NCBI GenBank assembly: GCA_963920525.1
Contig: OY986435.1
Span: 171,031,327-171,095,326 of the forward strand
DNA length: 64,000 nucleotides
Source: Dichetophora obliterata
Taxonomy: Eukaryota; Arthropoda; Insecta; Diptera; Sciomyzidae
Reading direction: 5' to 3'
Positions 34,001-43,877 of the stretch are shown one piece after another (position 1 is the stretch's first letter; each line of letters begins with the position of its first letter). The notes beneath the pieces are model-generated. The model was given only the letters and a program-made list of their open reading frames with translations. It searched no databases and was not told the DNA's origin. The translations under genes and the position numbers were made by a program.

Positions 34001-35441
34001 GATGCTGTTACCATCTACTCCAAGCTCAGCGAGAATCGCCTTAAACGCATTGGCACCTATTGCGGCAACGTTATACCGCCTACGGCTACATCTGAAGGCA
34101 ATGCGCTCCGCATTGAATTCCATTCCGATAAATCAATACAACGCAGCGGCTTTGCTGCGGTTTTTTTCACCGACATTGATGAGTGCTCGGTTAATAACGG
34201 TGGTTGTCAGCATGAGTGCCGCAATACAATTGGTTCGTATGTGTGCTCCTGTCACAATGGATATTCGCTGCACGATAATGGTCACGACTGCAAGGAAGGC
34301 GAATGCAAGCATGCGATTTCTGCACCTTTCGGCACCATCTACAGTCCAAACTATCCAGACAAATATCCGCCCAATGTGGATTGTGTGTGGCATTTTTCCA
34401 CTACGCCGGGACATCGCATCAAATTGATATTTAATGAATTCAATGTGGAGCCACATCAGGTAACAAAGCGCTAGCCGGCTGAAATTTAATGCAAGACAAA
34501 CTAACGTTGTTTCTGTTTCCTTCCTCTTTGTTGTTGTTTATATTGCTTATATTGTTGCTGTTTTGGAATGGTCCTCAGGAATGTGCTTACGATAACGTGG
34601 CAATCTATGATGGTGATTCCGAGAGCAGCTCGATACTGGGACGTTTTTGTGGTGACAAAATACCGTATCCGATTTCGTCATCAACTAATCAGCTATACAT
34701 GGGGCTTAAGACCGATAGAAATAAGGAACGCATGGGTTTTACTGCGGTGCATTCAACTTGTAAGTATTTCTTAGATATTAAAATTGGTGCTGGGGTAGAG
34801 CTCCATTTATTTCGTTATGTTGTTGCAGCATGTGGCGGTTATTTGCGTGCCACACATCAAATTCAGCAATTTTATTCACATTCACGCTTCGGCAATAGCA
34901 ACTATGATGAGAACATGGACTGCGAATGGACAATTCAAGCACTTCCCAGCAGCAATGTACAGTTACTCTTCCTTACCTTTGACATTGAGAGCAGTGATAA
35001 TTGTACATATGATTATGTGCAGGTATTCTCCGGTATGGAGGATACAAGTGGGCCCATGTATGGGCAGTATTGTGGAACTTCGGTAAGTAGCTTTGAAACC
35101 ATAACTATAAACTGTGTTAAAATATTTTTTTTTTTCAATTTAAGCTTCCACAAGACATCATCTCCATGACCGATTCACTTTTGGTGCGTTTCAAGACCGA
35201 CAGCAGTGTCAATATGAAGGGTTTTTCAGCTTCATACGTTGCAGTCGATCCATTCGAAAATAGCGATGAGGATGCCAACGAGTATAGCTCTGAGATGGTA
35301 ACACCTTTTCCCGGTTCACTCAAGAGCATATACAAAAAGGACGATACCCAAGAGTCGGATGACTACAGCGATTTCAGTGAGAATCAGCTAATTGTTCGAA
35401 GTCCCTATAGATCACGTAGCAGATATCTAAACAGATTGTAA
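18532..35441 (+). CDS. tok: Tolloid/tolkin-family astacin metalloprotease, C-terminal 867 residues (eight exons)
   Basis: This is a secreted zinc protease of the BMP-1/tolloid family. Known members cleave Sog/Chordin-type antagonists and procollagen-like or pro-TGF-beta substrates in the extracellular space. The spliced frame runs without a stop through eight exons (2,604 coding bases after the partial first codon). Approximate residues of the visible part: astacin catalytic half 1-125 with [13 protein letters not shown] at 28-40 and the Met-turn SIMHY at 84-88; CUB1 130-250; CUB2 254-366; calcium-type EGF1 368-409; CUB3 411-523; EGF2 525-563; CUB4 566-683; CUB5 686-800; then an acidic, serine- and tyrosine-rich tail ending in basic residues. 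The prodomain and first half of the protease lie outside the recognised exons. Flies have two paralogues, tolloid and tolkin; I favour tolkin but cannot separate them firmly. Confidence 0.93.
19160..19358 (+). CDS. tok: tok exon b: rest of CUB1
   Basis: Acceptor CACGCTCAG, donor GTAAGT. It encodes [20 protein letters not shown] and [16 protein letters not shown], the paired-cysteine core of a CUB domain. It is separated from exon a by a 69-nt intron. Confidence 0.93.
19908..20172 (+). CDS. tok: tok exon c: first part of CUB2
   Basis: Acceptor TTTTTTACAG, donor GTAAGT. It encodes [20 protein letters not shown] and [13 protein letters not shown], a standard CUB beta-sandwich. The preceding intron is 549 nt. 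Confidence 0.93.
20367..20572 (+). CDS. tok: tok exon d: end of CUB2 and EGF1
   Basis: Acceptor GAATTCTAG. The exon finishes CUB2 ([14 protein letters not shown]) and encodes a six-cysteine calcium-binding-type EGF ([14 protein letters not shown]...[13 protein letters not shown]). The donor GTGAGC opens the 13.2-kb intron. Confidence 0.93.
20585..22600. other. Intron stretch without a recognised element
   Basis: AT-rich with scattered small ORFs and no domain. The text around 21060-21300 has the look of an old degenerate repeat, but I found no paired termini. Confidence 0.4.
22601..23120. repeat. Diverged tandem repeat, ~190-bp unit, about 2.7 copies
   Basis: Three successive blocks share the order: a TGCCTTTTTCAACACATTCCC-like start, then AAGGATTTTATGACC, a GCATTTTGACGAAAATG core, and AATTTATATGAAAA with TTTTTCATAAA. 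The copies start at about 22601, 22791 and 22986 and are strongly diverged. Confidence 0.6.
23121..24660. other. Intron stretch without a recognised element
   Basis: AT-rich. I see no domain, paired termini or clear tandem structure. Confidence 0.4.
24665..25085 (+). repeat. Dispersed repeat A, copy 1
   Basis: It runs from a block with GGAGACTCACGTATATT to one with ACCAATGCTGCCACCTTTTT. The same order of blocks occurs in inverted orientation at 47147-47835. It has no coding. The element class is unknown. Confidence 0.65.
25090..26853. other. Intron stretch without a recognised element
   Basis: AT-rich. The 77-codon frame at 25297-25530 shows no domain. I see nothing supportable. Confidence 0.4.
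26862..29353 (+). mobile_element. hAT element relic, 2.49 kb, in the tok intron
   Basis: The left end CAGGCGCGCACGCAGG and the inverted right end CAGGCGCGTACCCAG are flanked by GTGTTCTT (26854-26861) and GTGTCCTT (29354-29361), an 8-bp duplication with one mismatch. A hAT transposase C-terminus is recognisable near the right end. The interior is otherwise degraded. Confidence 0.8.
29050..29245 (+). pseudogene. hAT transposase C-terminal dimerisation region, relic
   Basis: The text reads [20 protein letters not shown], then K-T-IRSKTGE, a stop, and [16 protein letters not shown]. This is the conserved SERSFSxLRRLKTWxRS...RLxGLAL block of hAT transposases, with substitutions and one stop. It is in the expected place near the 3' end of the element on the + strand. 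Confidence 0.8.
29463..30123. mobile_element. Small non-autonomous hAT with CACGTG-rich ends, nested
   Basis: The ends are TAGAGCTC and its inverse, flanked by CTTTGTAC (29455-29462) and TTTTGTAC (30124-30131), a 7 of 8 match. The subterminal 150 bp on each side are packed with ACGTG motifs in both orientations, including eight CACGTG sites (five left, three right). There is no transposase. The ACGTG repeats are probably transposase-binding sites by origin. Confidence 0.75.
31050..31265. repeat. (AATATAT)n satellite, ~29 copies
   Basis: An almost pure 7-bp repeat of about 205 bp. The repeating open frame on the minus strand (IIYYILY) is only a by-product of the period. Confidence 0.95.
31949..33616 (+). 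mobile_element. Tc1 element with ~220-bp terminal inverted repeats
   Basis: It starts CAGTGTTGCGCAAAACAATA and ends with the inverse, flanked by TA (31947-31948, 33617-33618). The match between ends continues inward for about 220 bp with scattered differences, as in long-TIR Tc1 types. The transposase relic lies between them on the same strand as tok. Confidence 0.92.
32318..33392 (+). pseudogene. Tc1 DD34E transposase, many breaks
   Basis: The ATG at 32318 starts [20 protein letters not shown], a helix-turn-helix DNA-binding region. RGRPRRTS is the GRPR-type linker. The catalytic motifs [10 protein letters not shown], the [12 protein letters not shown] block and [13 protein letters not shown] are all readable, but in different frames. 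Several frameshifts and stops lie between them, including a stop before the RGRPR motif and one before the DHDPKHTS block. It is inactive. Confidence 0.88.
33816..34459 (+). CDS. tok: tok exon e: CUB3, EGF2 and start of CUB4
   Basis: Acceptor TTGTTTAAG, donor GTAACA. It encodes [20 protein letters not shown] (CUB3), [16 protein letters not shown]...[11 protein letters not shown] (EGF2) and [20 protein letters not shown] (CUB4). It is the largest visible exon. Confidence 0.94.
34579..34759 (+). CDS. tok: tok exon f: rest of CUB4
   Basis: Acceptor GGTCCTCAG, donor GTAAGT. It encodes [18 protein letters not shown] and [18 protein letters not shown]. Confidence 0.93.
34829..35082 (+). CDS. tok: tok exon g: first part of CUB5
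   Basis: Acceptor TGTTGCAG, donor GTAAGT. It encodes [20 protein letters not shown] and [20 protein letters not shown]. The preceding 69-nt intron is open in frame. Confidence 0.93.
35145..35441 (+). CDS. tok: tok exon h: end of CUB5, C-terminal tail and stop
   Basis: Acceptor CAATTTAAG. It encodes [20 protein letters not shown], closing CUB5, then a roughly 65-residue acidic, serine- and tyrosine-rich tail that turns basic ([13 protein letters not shown]) before TAA. Confidence 0.93.
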   Translation, partial: LPQDIISMTDSLLVRFKTDSSVNMKGFSASYVAVDPFENSDEDANEYSSEMVTPFPGSLKSIYKKDDTQESDDYSDFSENQLIVRSPYRSRSRYLNRL

Positions 35442-36200
35442 CTCAAAAGTAGTTTGGGGAATTCATATACTCACACTTTTGTGAGGAATCGGCTTTCATC
35501 GATAGCTTAAAGTCGTTACAATAGCGCAAGACATACGCTCAAGGACAATAGTTAATAATGGAATTTAAATATGCATTTCGAGATCATATCAAAAAAAATT
35601 AAGCATTATCATAATCATTGAATTAAAAAAAAAATCTATATATCTTTAGGAAAAAAAATATACTCATATTTAAAACAACTAGAATGAAATATATTGTCAA
35701 ATTTTATGTTAAGTAGCGACGAGCATGTATCAATTTTTGACAAGTTTACGAATTTTTAATTTTTTTTTTTTTTATTTTTTGTCTAATTTTATTGAGAACA
35801 TATCTTTTTTGAGAGCAAAAACAGCGAATAAACAATAATACTCTGAATTAACTTTTATTTCAACTCAACGAATATTTTCTTAAACGCGTTAAGATTTAAG
35901 TTTAGGTATATCTATAGGTTACATTTTTTATATTTTAATGCTAAACTACATGTACTTAGGACTAGATAACATACCTATAAATAGTATGTTTTGACTTTTT
36001 GTGAATCTTCTAGTGTATCGTAAATTTATTTGTATGAGATTTTATAAATATTCTTTTTGAATGTTGCTTATCATAGTTTATGTTTTTAGAAACTAAACAG
36101 CAGTAATGTGCTTGTTAACACATTTGTTCTAATACTTGAATAAATTAGCTTTAGACACGTTGACGAATTAATAAAACTCGTAAGAAAACGTAAATATTTG
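35442..36200 (+). other. tok: Probable 3' UTR of tok with polyadenylation signals
   Basis: AT-rich sequence after the stop. AATAAA occurs at about 35826, 36139 and 36170; the last is followed within 30 bases by AT-rich sequence and could set the transcript end. No competing gene is present. Confidence 0.5.
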
Positions 36201-36829
36201 TTTGTACTTTATTGAATACTTTGTTCTTTTTAAGTTGGTTACAACTTCTATTTCAAAAGAACCACAAGCGAAGGTTCGGCGAAAAGTGAGAGAAAATCAT
36301 TCCGTTGAATTCGCATTCCTTAAAATCAGGTGCTTACACTAAGACCATAAAATAGTTACAAACTTCGGAATCTGGCAAGGCATATGCTTTTCTAGTAAAA
36401 CTAACATTTTCATTGAAAAGTTCAACATTATTTAGCTTAAACTAGTGTTTTCATTCCCGCTTTCGGGCTATTCGAGAAACTGAATTTTTATTGATGTTTC
36501 GGTTTTTTTTTTCATTAACAATTTCGGATTCTTCGAAAACCAGGTTTTTCTTGTCGGGTTATTCGACATTTCGAATACTTGAAATTTTTTCAATTTTTGT
36601 TGCTAATGTTTAGCTTATAAAAATATTTATATCTTAAATAAACGATTACACTGTGTGCTTTTATACAAAAGAGTTCAGCTACTGCAGCTTTTTCGCACTT
36701 TCACAACATTTGCTCATTTAAAGTCACAACCCAGTTAGCAATTGAAAAAAATTCAACGCCATTGATACAAATGACTCAAAACAAGCCAATGTTGGAAAAA
36801 TTTGCCCACCAATAAAGTAGTTGGGCTCG
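36201..36829. other. No gene seen downstream of tok
   Basis: AT-rich. Imperfect repeats of TTCGGxTTxTTCGA appear at 36460-36580. Confidence 0.45.
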
Positions 36830-36837
36830 AGGACATC

Positions 36838-39014
36838 CAGTAGCGGACTTAGGCATTTTGACGCCCTAGGCCCGATATTAGCGCCGCCTCTAACATATTA
36901 AATGTTTTTCTTACAATAGAACAAAACTGTAAAAATTGTATTTACACATTACATAGAGATTTATAGAACATAATAAAAATAAAGAGTTTCATTATATGCT
37001 CGTGCGAAATAATTTATTATGTTCTCATAACATAGTTTTTGTACTAGATCTGTTTCAATTTTTAATACGGCATCATAGTTGCACGTAAATAGTTTTTAAT
37101 TCGTTTTAATGTAGAAAATGAGCGTTTTCCTGAACAGTTTTTCCCCCTCTTCCTCTCAATCTTCCTAAAGCTTGGGCATTTTTTGAATGAGTTTGAATGA
37201 CAACGTCCGCAAACAAGCGGATGTATGTGTCAACGAAAGAAATTTGATTATAAAAACCAGAAACAAGATTAGCAGTGGAACTAACCCTTTGGACGAAATA
37301 CAGTCAACTACTACACGAATCGTTCTGTCTTTGAGGAAACATCGAACAGATGGTACATCAAACAGAAATACCACCGACACCATATGGAATTAGTTTTGAC
37401 ACGAGCGCTTTATGCCGCACTCGGTCGAACGCCTTTCAAATATCAAGAGCAAGAACCTTGTTCTCTCCAAAAAAGTGAACACATTGGTTCCATTTTTTGG
37501 TTAAGAACTCTATAAGGTCACCAGTAGGCTCTACGGAAACCATATTGACGATCACTGAGCAGTTGGTTGTGCTCTAGATAGTTCATAATGTAAAATTTTA
37601 TTACGCTCTCCAATGCTTTGAAAAGCATTAATGGGCATATCGTAATGGGTCGGCAGCTTGCAGGGTTCATGGCATCGCCATTTTTATGTACTGGCTGCAC
37701 ATTTGCGACCTTCCCTTCCAATAAGATGGAAATACTCCTGTTATGTAGGAGATGTTTTAAGGGTAGAACAAAAGCCGAGCCAGAGAAGAAGCACACATTT
37801 TAAGCACAATTGGTGTTATTCCATCAGGACCAGAGGCTTTGTTTATGTTTAGACTTGTAAGAAGCCTTTTAACTGCTCTTGTTCGAAAGTAAATTTCTTG
37901 CATTGGAGAAGATCAACCCTCAACAAAGGGCAGTGGCTGATTGCTATCCGAGAGAGTAAAGCTTCGAGCAAACAATCCAGCCAATAGGTCCGCTTTATTA
38001 GCCGAGTTAGTAAAGATTTGGTCATCTTTAAAAAGAGTTAGAATCGATGGCAATGTCTTATTCTTTACTCTTTTAATAAATTTTCAACAGTTTTTGCTCA
38101 CTTCGGTGGGAAGTCTTTTGTTATTAGTATTCTTGTGGGAACACCAATTCTGAATGGTTTCCCTCATTTGACATGACTGCAATCCTTAAGTCTCATTTCA
38201 TCATGAGTCATCTTTTGGTTTAATGTTTCTCATCTTATTGGCAGTCAAAGACCGCATACCCCATAAAATATTTCTTGTACCATGACAGTGCGGCATTCTC
38301 CTTTATATCAGCAAAACATAGTTTCCAATTGAAGTTGTTATAAAAATTATTTACGTCAGTCTAATTTGCATTTCCATAAAACCATGCAGTCCTCTTCGAA
38401 AGTTGTCAGGAATACTTAAATAAATTCACAGTGATATTTCTTCATTGCGATATACATCACAAAGACCACGTAAATGAAAAATATTTTTTATTTTTGGTGC
38501 AGAACTTGCAATTTGTTTATCTTCTTGAAATAATATTTGAAGAAAACTTTTTAAAGGAACAAAAAATTTTCGAACACAAAACTTAAAGTTACATTTTAAA
38601 TAAGCTACGATATTGTTCTGTCGTCTTTTAGATTTTTCTGCCATCATAATAATTCCACCCTTTAAATACACTCAACAAAACATTTAAAAAATGTTTCAAT
38701 TCATTACCCTAATTTTTTATTCAATAATATCTTATATTAAGTCAGAAAGAACAAAAATGTATTAATTGCATTACGTTATTCATTGCCTGTAAGCGAAGTT
38801 TTTGATTGTTAGTTTTTTTTAAACATTTGTCGCTCCAAAAATTTACAAAACTCGTCAAAATAGTTAATTGATTTATATTGAGTTTCTTTATAAATTATCG
38901 TTTCTAACATTTTTTTTTTCCTAAATATTTTTCAGCCCACAAAAATTTTGCCGCCCCTAAAATGTTGCCGCCCTAGGCCCGGACCTCACGGGCCTAGGAC
39001 TAAATCCAGTACTG
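36838..39014 (-). mobile_element. hAT element with perfect 8-bp duplication
   Basis: It is flanked by AGGACATC at 36830-36837 and 39015-39022. The ends are CAGTAGCGGACTTAGG and the inverted CAGTACTGGATTTAG; both lead to CGCCCTAGGCCCG-type sequence. A hAT C-terminal block, CSGKRSFSTLKRIKNYLRAT, is readable on the minus strand at about 37060-37150. A jockey-like RT fragment interrupts it. Confidence 0.88.
37165..38420 (-). pseudogene. Jockey-like RT fragment inserted in the hAT element
   Basis: On the minus strand: SGPDGITPIVLKMCA, KVANVQPVHKNGD, SCRPITICPLMLFKALE, QYGFRRAYWSTGDLI-like, ALDI-stop-KAFDRV and FLKDRTIRVVVD. These are successive RT motifs. Stops and frameshifts are common, and the copy ends before the xADD active site, so both termini are missing. 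Confidence 0.8.
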
Positions 39015-39066
39015 AGGACATCACAAGACGTTACAACTAATCATGCATTAATGTACGTAGATCTAA

Positions 39067-39690
39067 CTACATAATACTTTTTAGTTTACTTTTGAATTGA
39101 CCTTCCGACAAGTTAACATCAAAAAAGCTACAGTTGTTAACAAAGGTACTCATGCAATTAAATGGAGCAGTTAACATATAATTTGTTTTACTAAATTGTA
39201 AATACATCAAGTTGTTAGCGTTTCTACTGCTTCTATGGTTAGTGTTAAAATTTATAAGGGAAAGAAGTTCTGGAGAATCGATTACACCAGTTATGAGTTG
39301 GTGTAAGTAAACGATATCAGCAGTTTTCCTTCTCTCACTTAAAGATTGCATTTTCAGTAATTTTAAACGATCCTCATATGGAGGAAAGTTAAATGTGTCA
39401 GTCGCACTTAAGCCTCTCAGAGCAAACCGAACAAACCGAACAAATCGTTTTTGGATTCTTTCTATACGATCATCATGCACATTGTAATGTGGGGATCATA
39501 CTTGACTTGCGTACTCCAAGTAAGAACGCACAATTGAATAATACAGCGTTGTAGTTGTTATTAAGCTATCAAACTCTTTGGTCCAGCGTTTTATAAAACC
39601 AAGCATAGAAGATGCTTTCTTACCATCCACGCATATACCAAGGTCTTTGACGGTAGTTACACGACTTCAAGCAGTATCTTTTATTTTATA
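39067..39690 (-). pseudogene. Non-LTR retrotransposon C-terminal RT region
   Basis: On the minus strand: VDGKKASSMLGFIKRWTKEF, YLEYASQV followed by a stop where W is usual, then SPHYNVHDDRIERIQKRFVR, PPYEDRLKLLKMQSLSERR and a long tail. This is the thumb and C-terminal region of a jockey/CR1-like RT. A hAT inserted at 39700 separates it from its upstream part. Confidence 0.8.
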
Positions 39691-40309
39691 GGATTAAAGC
39701 AAGGTTGCCAGTATTGTGGGAAAAATCCCATTCGTGGTAATTTTTAATTGGTCTTGGGATTTTTTTTTTTTGGGAATTCCCATGGTATTTTTTAATTCAG
39801 CGTGGTATTTTTTAATTGGCGTGGGAATTCAGCGTGGTATTTTTTAATTGCATGGGAATTTGGGAATTTTTTCTTAAAAAGTTTTTTTTCACTTTTATTA
39901 AGCAGAATCTTAATCATAGTATTAGATGATCGACGTATATATACAGTAGAGTAAAGCTATAAGTTTAAGCTGTACATTTTTTCGAACTTACTCTTAATAT
40001 AAATGAATAAATTACATATTTGTTTTAAGAACAAGTTGACATCACAAAATTGCATAAAAACGAATAGCGCATTCTTTTCTGAAAAAAATTCTTAACTTAA
40101 AATTCTTACCTTTCTGAAAATTCCACATTTCTGCATGCAAGCGTTAAGCTTACAAAAATTATTTGAAAAGTCCAAAAAAAGTGAAATATATAAGACTACT
40201 AAAACAATAATAGACAATATTTGCAAGTTTACTTATCGAATCCAATATTCAGCAATTATCTGTTAAAATCAAAATTAAATAACAGTTGCCATAAAAAATT
40301 TATATTTAT

Positions 40310-40790
40310 TTTATTTTGTTAATTTTTTATTTCTGAAGTCACTTATGTATATTATTTTATATGAGAAATAAGTACCTACATTTTTTAAAAATTATATTGT
40401 GTTGAAATTAACTGTTTATCTCTTTACAAAACACAAATATATCTTTGAAAACTAATATTTAATTTATTTTGTTTATTTTCTATTTTTAAAGTCACTGACA
40501 TTATTTTATATTAGAAATAAGTGCCTAATTTTTTGAAAAATCATATTGTGTTAAATTCACTGTTTATCACTTCACAAAGCACAAATATCTTTGAAAACTG
40601 TATACATATTTTATTATGGTTAGTTTTTATTCTGAAGTCACTTTTATGATTTGATATTAGAAATAAGTACCTAAATTTTTGAAAAGTCATGTTGTGTTAA
40701 AATGAATTGCTTATCACCTCACAAACCACAAATATTTTTGAAAACAATATTTTTATTTTATTTTGTTTATTTTTTATTATTTTATTTTTA
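40310..40790. repeat. Tandem repeat, ~150-bp unit, about three copies
   Basis: The order GAAGTCACT, ATTAGAAATAAGTACCTA, TTTTTGAAAAxTCATxTTGTG, CTGTTTATCACTTCACAAA and CACAAATATxTTTGAAAAC recurs starting at about 40336, 40489 and 40634. It lies inside the hAT at 39700-42575. Confidence 0.8.
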
Positions 40791-41411
40791 TAAGCATACT
40801 ATCGTTTTAGAAATTATTAAATGGATACATACAAATAAAATTCACGATCTCAAATATAAGACGAAAACATGTGATATGTGTAACAATTAACTTTATGTGA
40901 AACAATTTGTATGTTCCCAACTAGAACTGATGGTCCATATTTGGGTTGCAGCGACGTCGTAGCGTTTATTTTTGTGTCAACATTGACATGATGTTATGTA
41001 TTGGTTACGTTACAGAGATCCCTATTTTTCGAAAGTGGTGCAACACAATGCCGACATTGTTTTAGTAAAAATTACTTTGAAGTTACTTATTACATTTTAG
41101 TATAAATGCATTATAGAGTGACCAATTTGGTTTACAGCCATAATTATTATAAATTATTTTATAATTAGAATTTATATAAAATATAAGAGTACAACATAAC
41201 ATTAGGTGTTTTGGATATTTTTTGGAGCTAAATGTAAATGGGAAAGAAGATTTTCGGTAAAAAACAGCCAAAACTTCTTAAAAATTTAAGCGCAATCTAA
41301 ATTCAGAAATTTTTTAATAATTTCATATATTAATAAAAAATGTTTTAAAAAGTTTTGTGAAGAAAGTACTGTACACAAATTTCAGGAATAGTTTTTAATG
41401 TAAGCAATCAA

Positions 41412-41783
41412 TCTATCTATATATATAAAATAGGATGTGTGTATGTATGTAACGTATGGACTCCAAAACGGCTGGGCCGATTTTGATGAAATTTTCAGGT
41501 AATGTTCATCTTGGTACGGTGGGTAACATAGGCTCGATGTTTGGACCCGATAGGTGGCGCTGGGGTGGACTTATATCGAAAATTTAAATTTATGGACCAA
41601 TTTAACTGAAATTCAGAATGTATGTTTGTTTGATCATAAGAAAATAATTTGTGTATAAATGGACACGGTAGGCGGCGCTGGGGTGGACTTATTTCGAAAA
41701 TTCGATGGCGTGAAAAATATATAAATACTTTTAATTTTATTTTATAACGAGGGGAGTAGCGAAGCACACCGGGTTCAGCTAGT
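41412..41783 (+). mobile_element. Helitron-like non-autonomous element
   Basis: It begins TCTATCTATATATATAAA, contains GGCTGGGCCGATTTTGATGA, and ends GCACACCGGGTTCAGCTAGT. The TC start, the CTAG-type 3' end and the absence of inverted repeats fit Helitron or Helentron derivatives. An internal GTAGGCGGCGCTGGGGTGGA-type segment is duplicated (about 41553 and 41668). Confidence 0.55.
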
Positions 41784-42667
41784 AATATATAAAAGCAATT
41801 TCATGTTTATTGTTAGGAAAATATAATAATAATTTGCGGACACCATTTTAAATACAAAGAGCCTACACTTGGGTCGCAATTACTTAATCGTTACAAAATT
41901 ATAACTTCTTAAGTTATTATTTCATAGTTGAGTGATACATTTTTTAAAGGTAAAACTTGATAAATCGTTACAACATTCCGTGACCTAGTGGTAAAATAGT
42001 ATTAAAAAGGAAAGTCACATTAAAGGCTTTATTTAAGAATAGGAATTTTTACAAATAGGAATTTTTACAAACTTTTTCCATAAAATATTATCCAAATTAG
42101 TTTTTCTGCAACGTCATCATTTAAAAAAATGTATATTAAGTAACCTGTGGTCGCAAAATTCTACTTGGGTTATTTATTTGTTATAGTTTTGAAACAAACA
42201 CAATAAATGCAAAATTTTTAACTATCGACGTGTCTATTTATTTCTGCTTATTTAAATGCAAAAATTTCTGGTATTTCTAAACTTTTTAAAATTTCTTATA
42301 TACATATGGGATTTTTCATGGTATTATTTAATACGTATGGGATTTTTTGTGGGATTTTTAAATGCATATGGGATTTTTGGTGGTATTTTTAAAACGCGTG
42401 GTATTTTTGTGGTAATTTTAAATGATCGTGGGATTTTTTTTGGTATTTTTCAATTGCTGTGGGAATTTTTTTTGTTTACCTTTACCATGGGAATTTTGGT
42501 GGTATTTAATTTATGTGACTTTGAGAAAAAGGTAATTTTCGTGGGAATTGTTACGAATTTTGGCTGGCAACCTTGGATTAAAGGATTTCAAGTCTGGCTG
42601 GAGTTGGTCTGAATTGTTTTTAGAACCAATTTTTTTTTACCCTTTTTTGTGTGTATTTGAATATTCC

Positions 42668-42975
42668 AACGTTTTTCACTTAATTTTAGTATGAGGAATC
42701 TAGTGGTGACATTTGTCTTACCACTTTACTGAGCATTTTAAAACAAATTTTTTTTTAAGATATTTCGCTCAGAATCAAAAATTACTCTAGATGTGCACTC
42801 ATTTTCATGTTGATAACTCTTGAACCATTATAATTTTCATTTCGTTTTCTTCAGTAAAGTTCTTCCTATTATTCTGGCCAACATTTTTGCTTAACAAATA
42901 AGCTCGAGTAAGTCTTACAAGAAGCCTAGCTTAAAGTCAGCATTGTTTGCAACGAAAAAAATTAGATCAACATAG
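42668..42975. repeat. Left arm of a long inverted-repeat (foldback) element
   Basis: From CAACGTTTTTCACTTA inward, the sequence matches the reverse complement of 46420-46631 over more than 200 bp (shared blocks CTTCCTATTATTCTGGC, CATGTTGATAACTC, TCAGTAAAG-like). Confidence 0.75.
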
Positions 42976-43309
42976 AGTATGAGTAATGCTACCAACTCAT
43001 GATATTAAAAAATAAGTATATTTGCTACTTAGAACACTGAAAAGTAAGTATTTGTAATTATAATTTTTAAAAATAAGTATAAGGAAGTAAGTAAAAAAAA
43101 ATTTTAATATTTTCTTGATACTATTTTCTAATATAAGAACCAATAGAACCCACAATATTTCTTCTCGAAAAGTTTTGTGTAGGCAATCTAACTAAAGCCA
43201 AAATTCTTCAGATAAAAAAAATTTGTTTTATATGTTTGCAGTTCATATACCCAGTGAACCAAAACTTTTTTTTTTTTTAATTCATTAAGGAACTTTTTCG
43301 GGTAGAAAA

Positions 43310-43580
43310 ATTTATTTTCGACACTCATAAATGAACCTTTTTGGACTCATTCGTCGGACTAAAATGCCTCTCAAAAGCGAACCTTTTTTCTTCAGAAGTG
43401 AGTTAATAAAAGAATCATCAACTGCCTATTTTTTTGTTTGGAAGCGAGTTGAAAAAAACTTTTGAAAAGTTTTTTTTCGGCACTCATACATTAACAATTT
43501 TTAACTTTAACTCATTCGCCGGACTGAATTGCCTCTCAAAAACGCACCTTTTTTTCGAAAACGAAGTAAAAAAACTAAGT
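43310..43580. repeat. Two-copy tandem repeat, ~160-bp period
   Basis: The blocks TTTTCGACACTCATA, ACTCATTCGTCGGACT and TGCCTCTCAAAAGCG occur at about 43315-43380 and again, slightly changed, at about 43475-43550. Confidence 0.7.
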
Positions 43581-43877
43581 ATAGAAAAGCACTTTTTTAT
43601 AATTAACATTTTGTTATGGAATAAATTATTACGAATTTAATCTTCTCTAGCAAGAACATTGATCATACAAATCAAAAACAAAAATTTACAAAAGAAAATT
43701 CTTTCCGAAAACGTACTGAAAACTATCACTTTACGCAAAACATTCGCATATGGTTCCGTGGGTATATTTCATATATATAAAATAGTTTGAAAACAAACAA
43801 AAGCATAACAAAAGCATACGTACTTTCAAAGTAGTGAAATAAAAATAAAATAAAAAAAATCAGATTCAAATGAATTA

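Larger units (their letters stand above)
39700..42575. mobile_element. Non-autonomous hAT, 2.9 kb, perfect TIR and duplication
   Basis: The 12-bp TIR CAAGGTTGCCAG is perfect at both ends and flanked by GATTAAAG (39692-39699, 42576-42583). The subterminal regions (39715-39870, 42300-42545) are arrays of GTGGTATTTTT / GTGGGATTTTT in the same orientation at both ends. It contains a tandem repeat and a Helitron-like insert. No transposase was seen. Confidence 0.88.
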
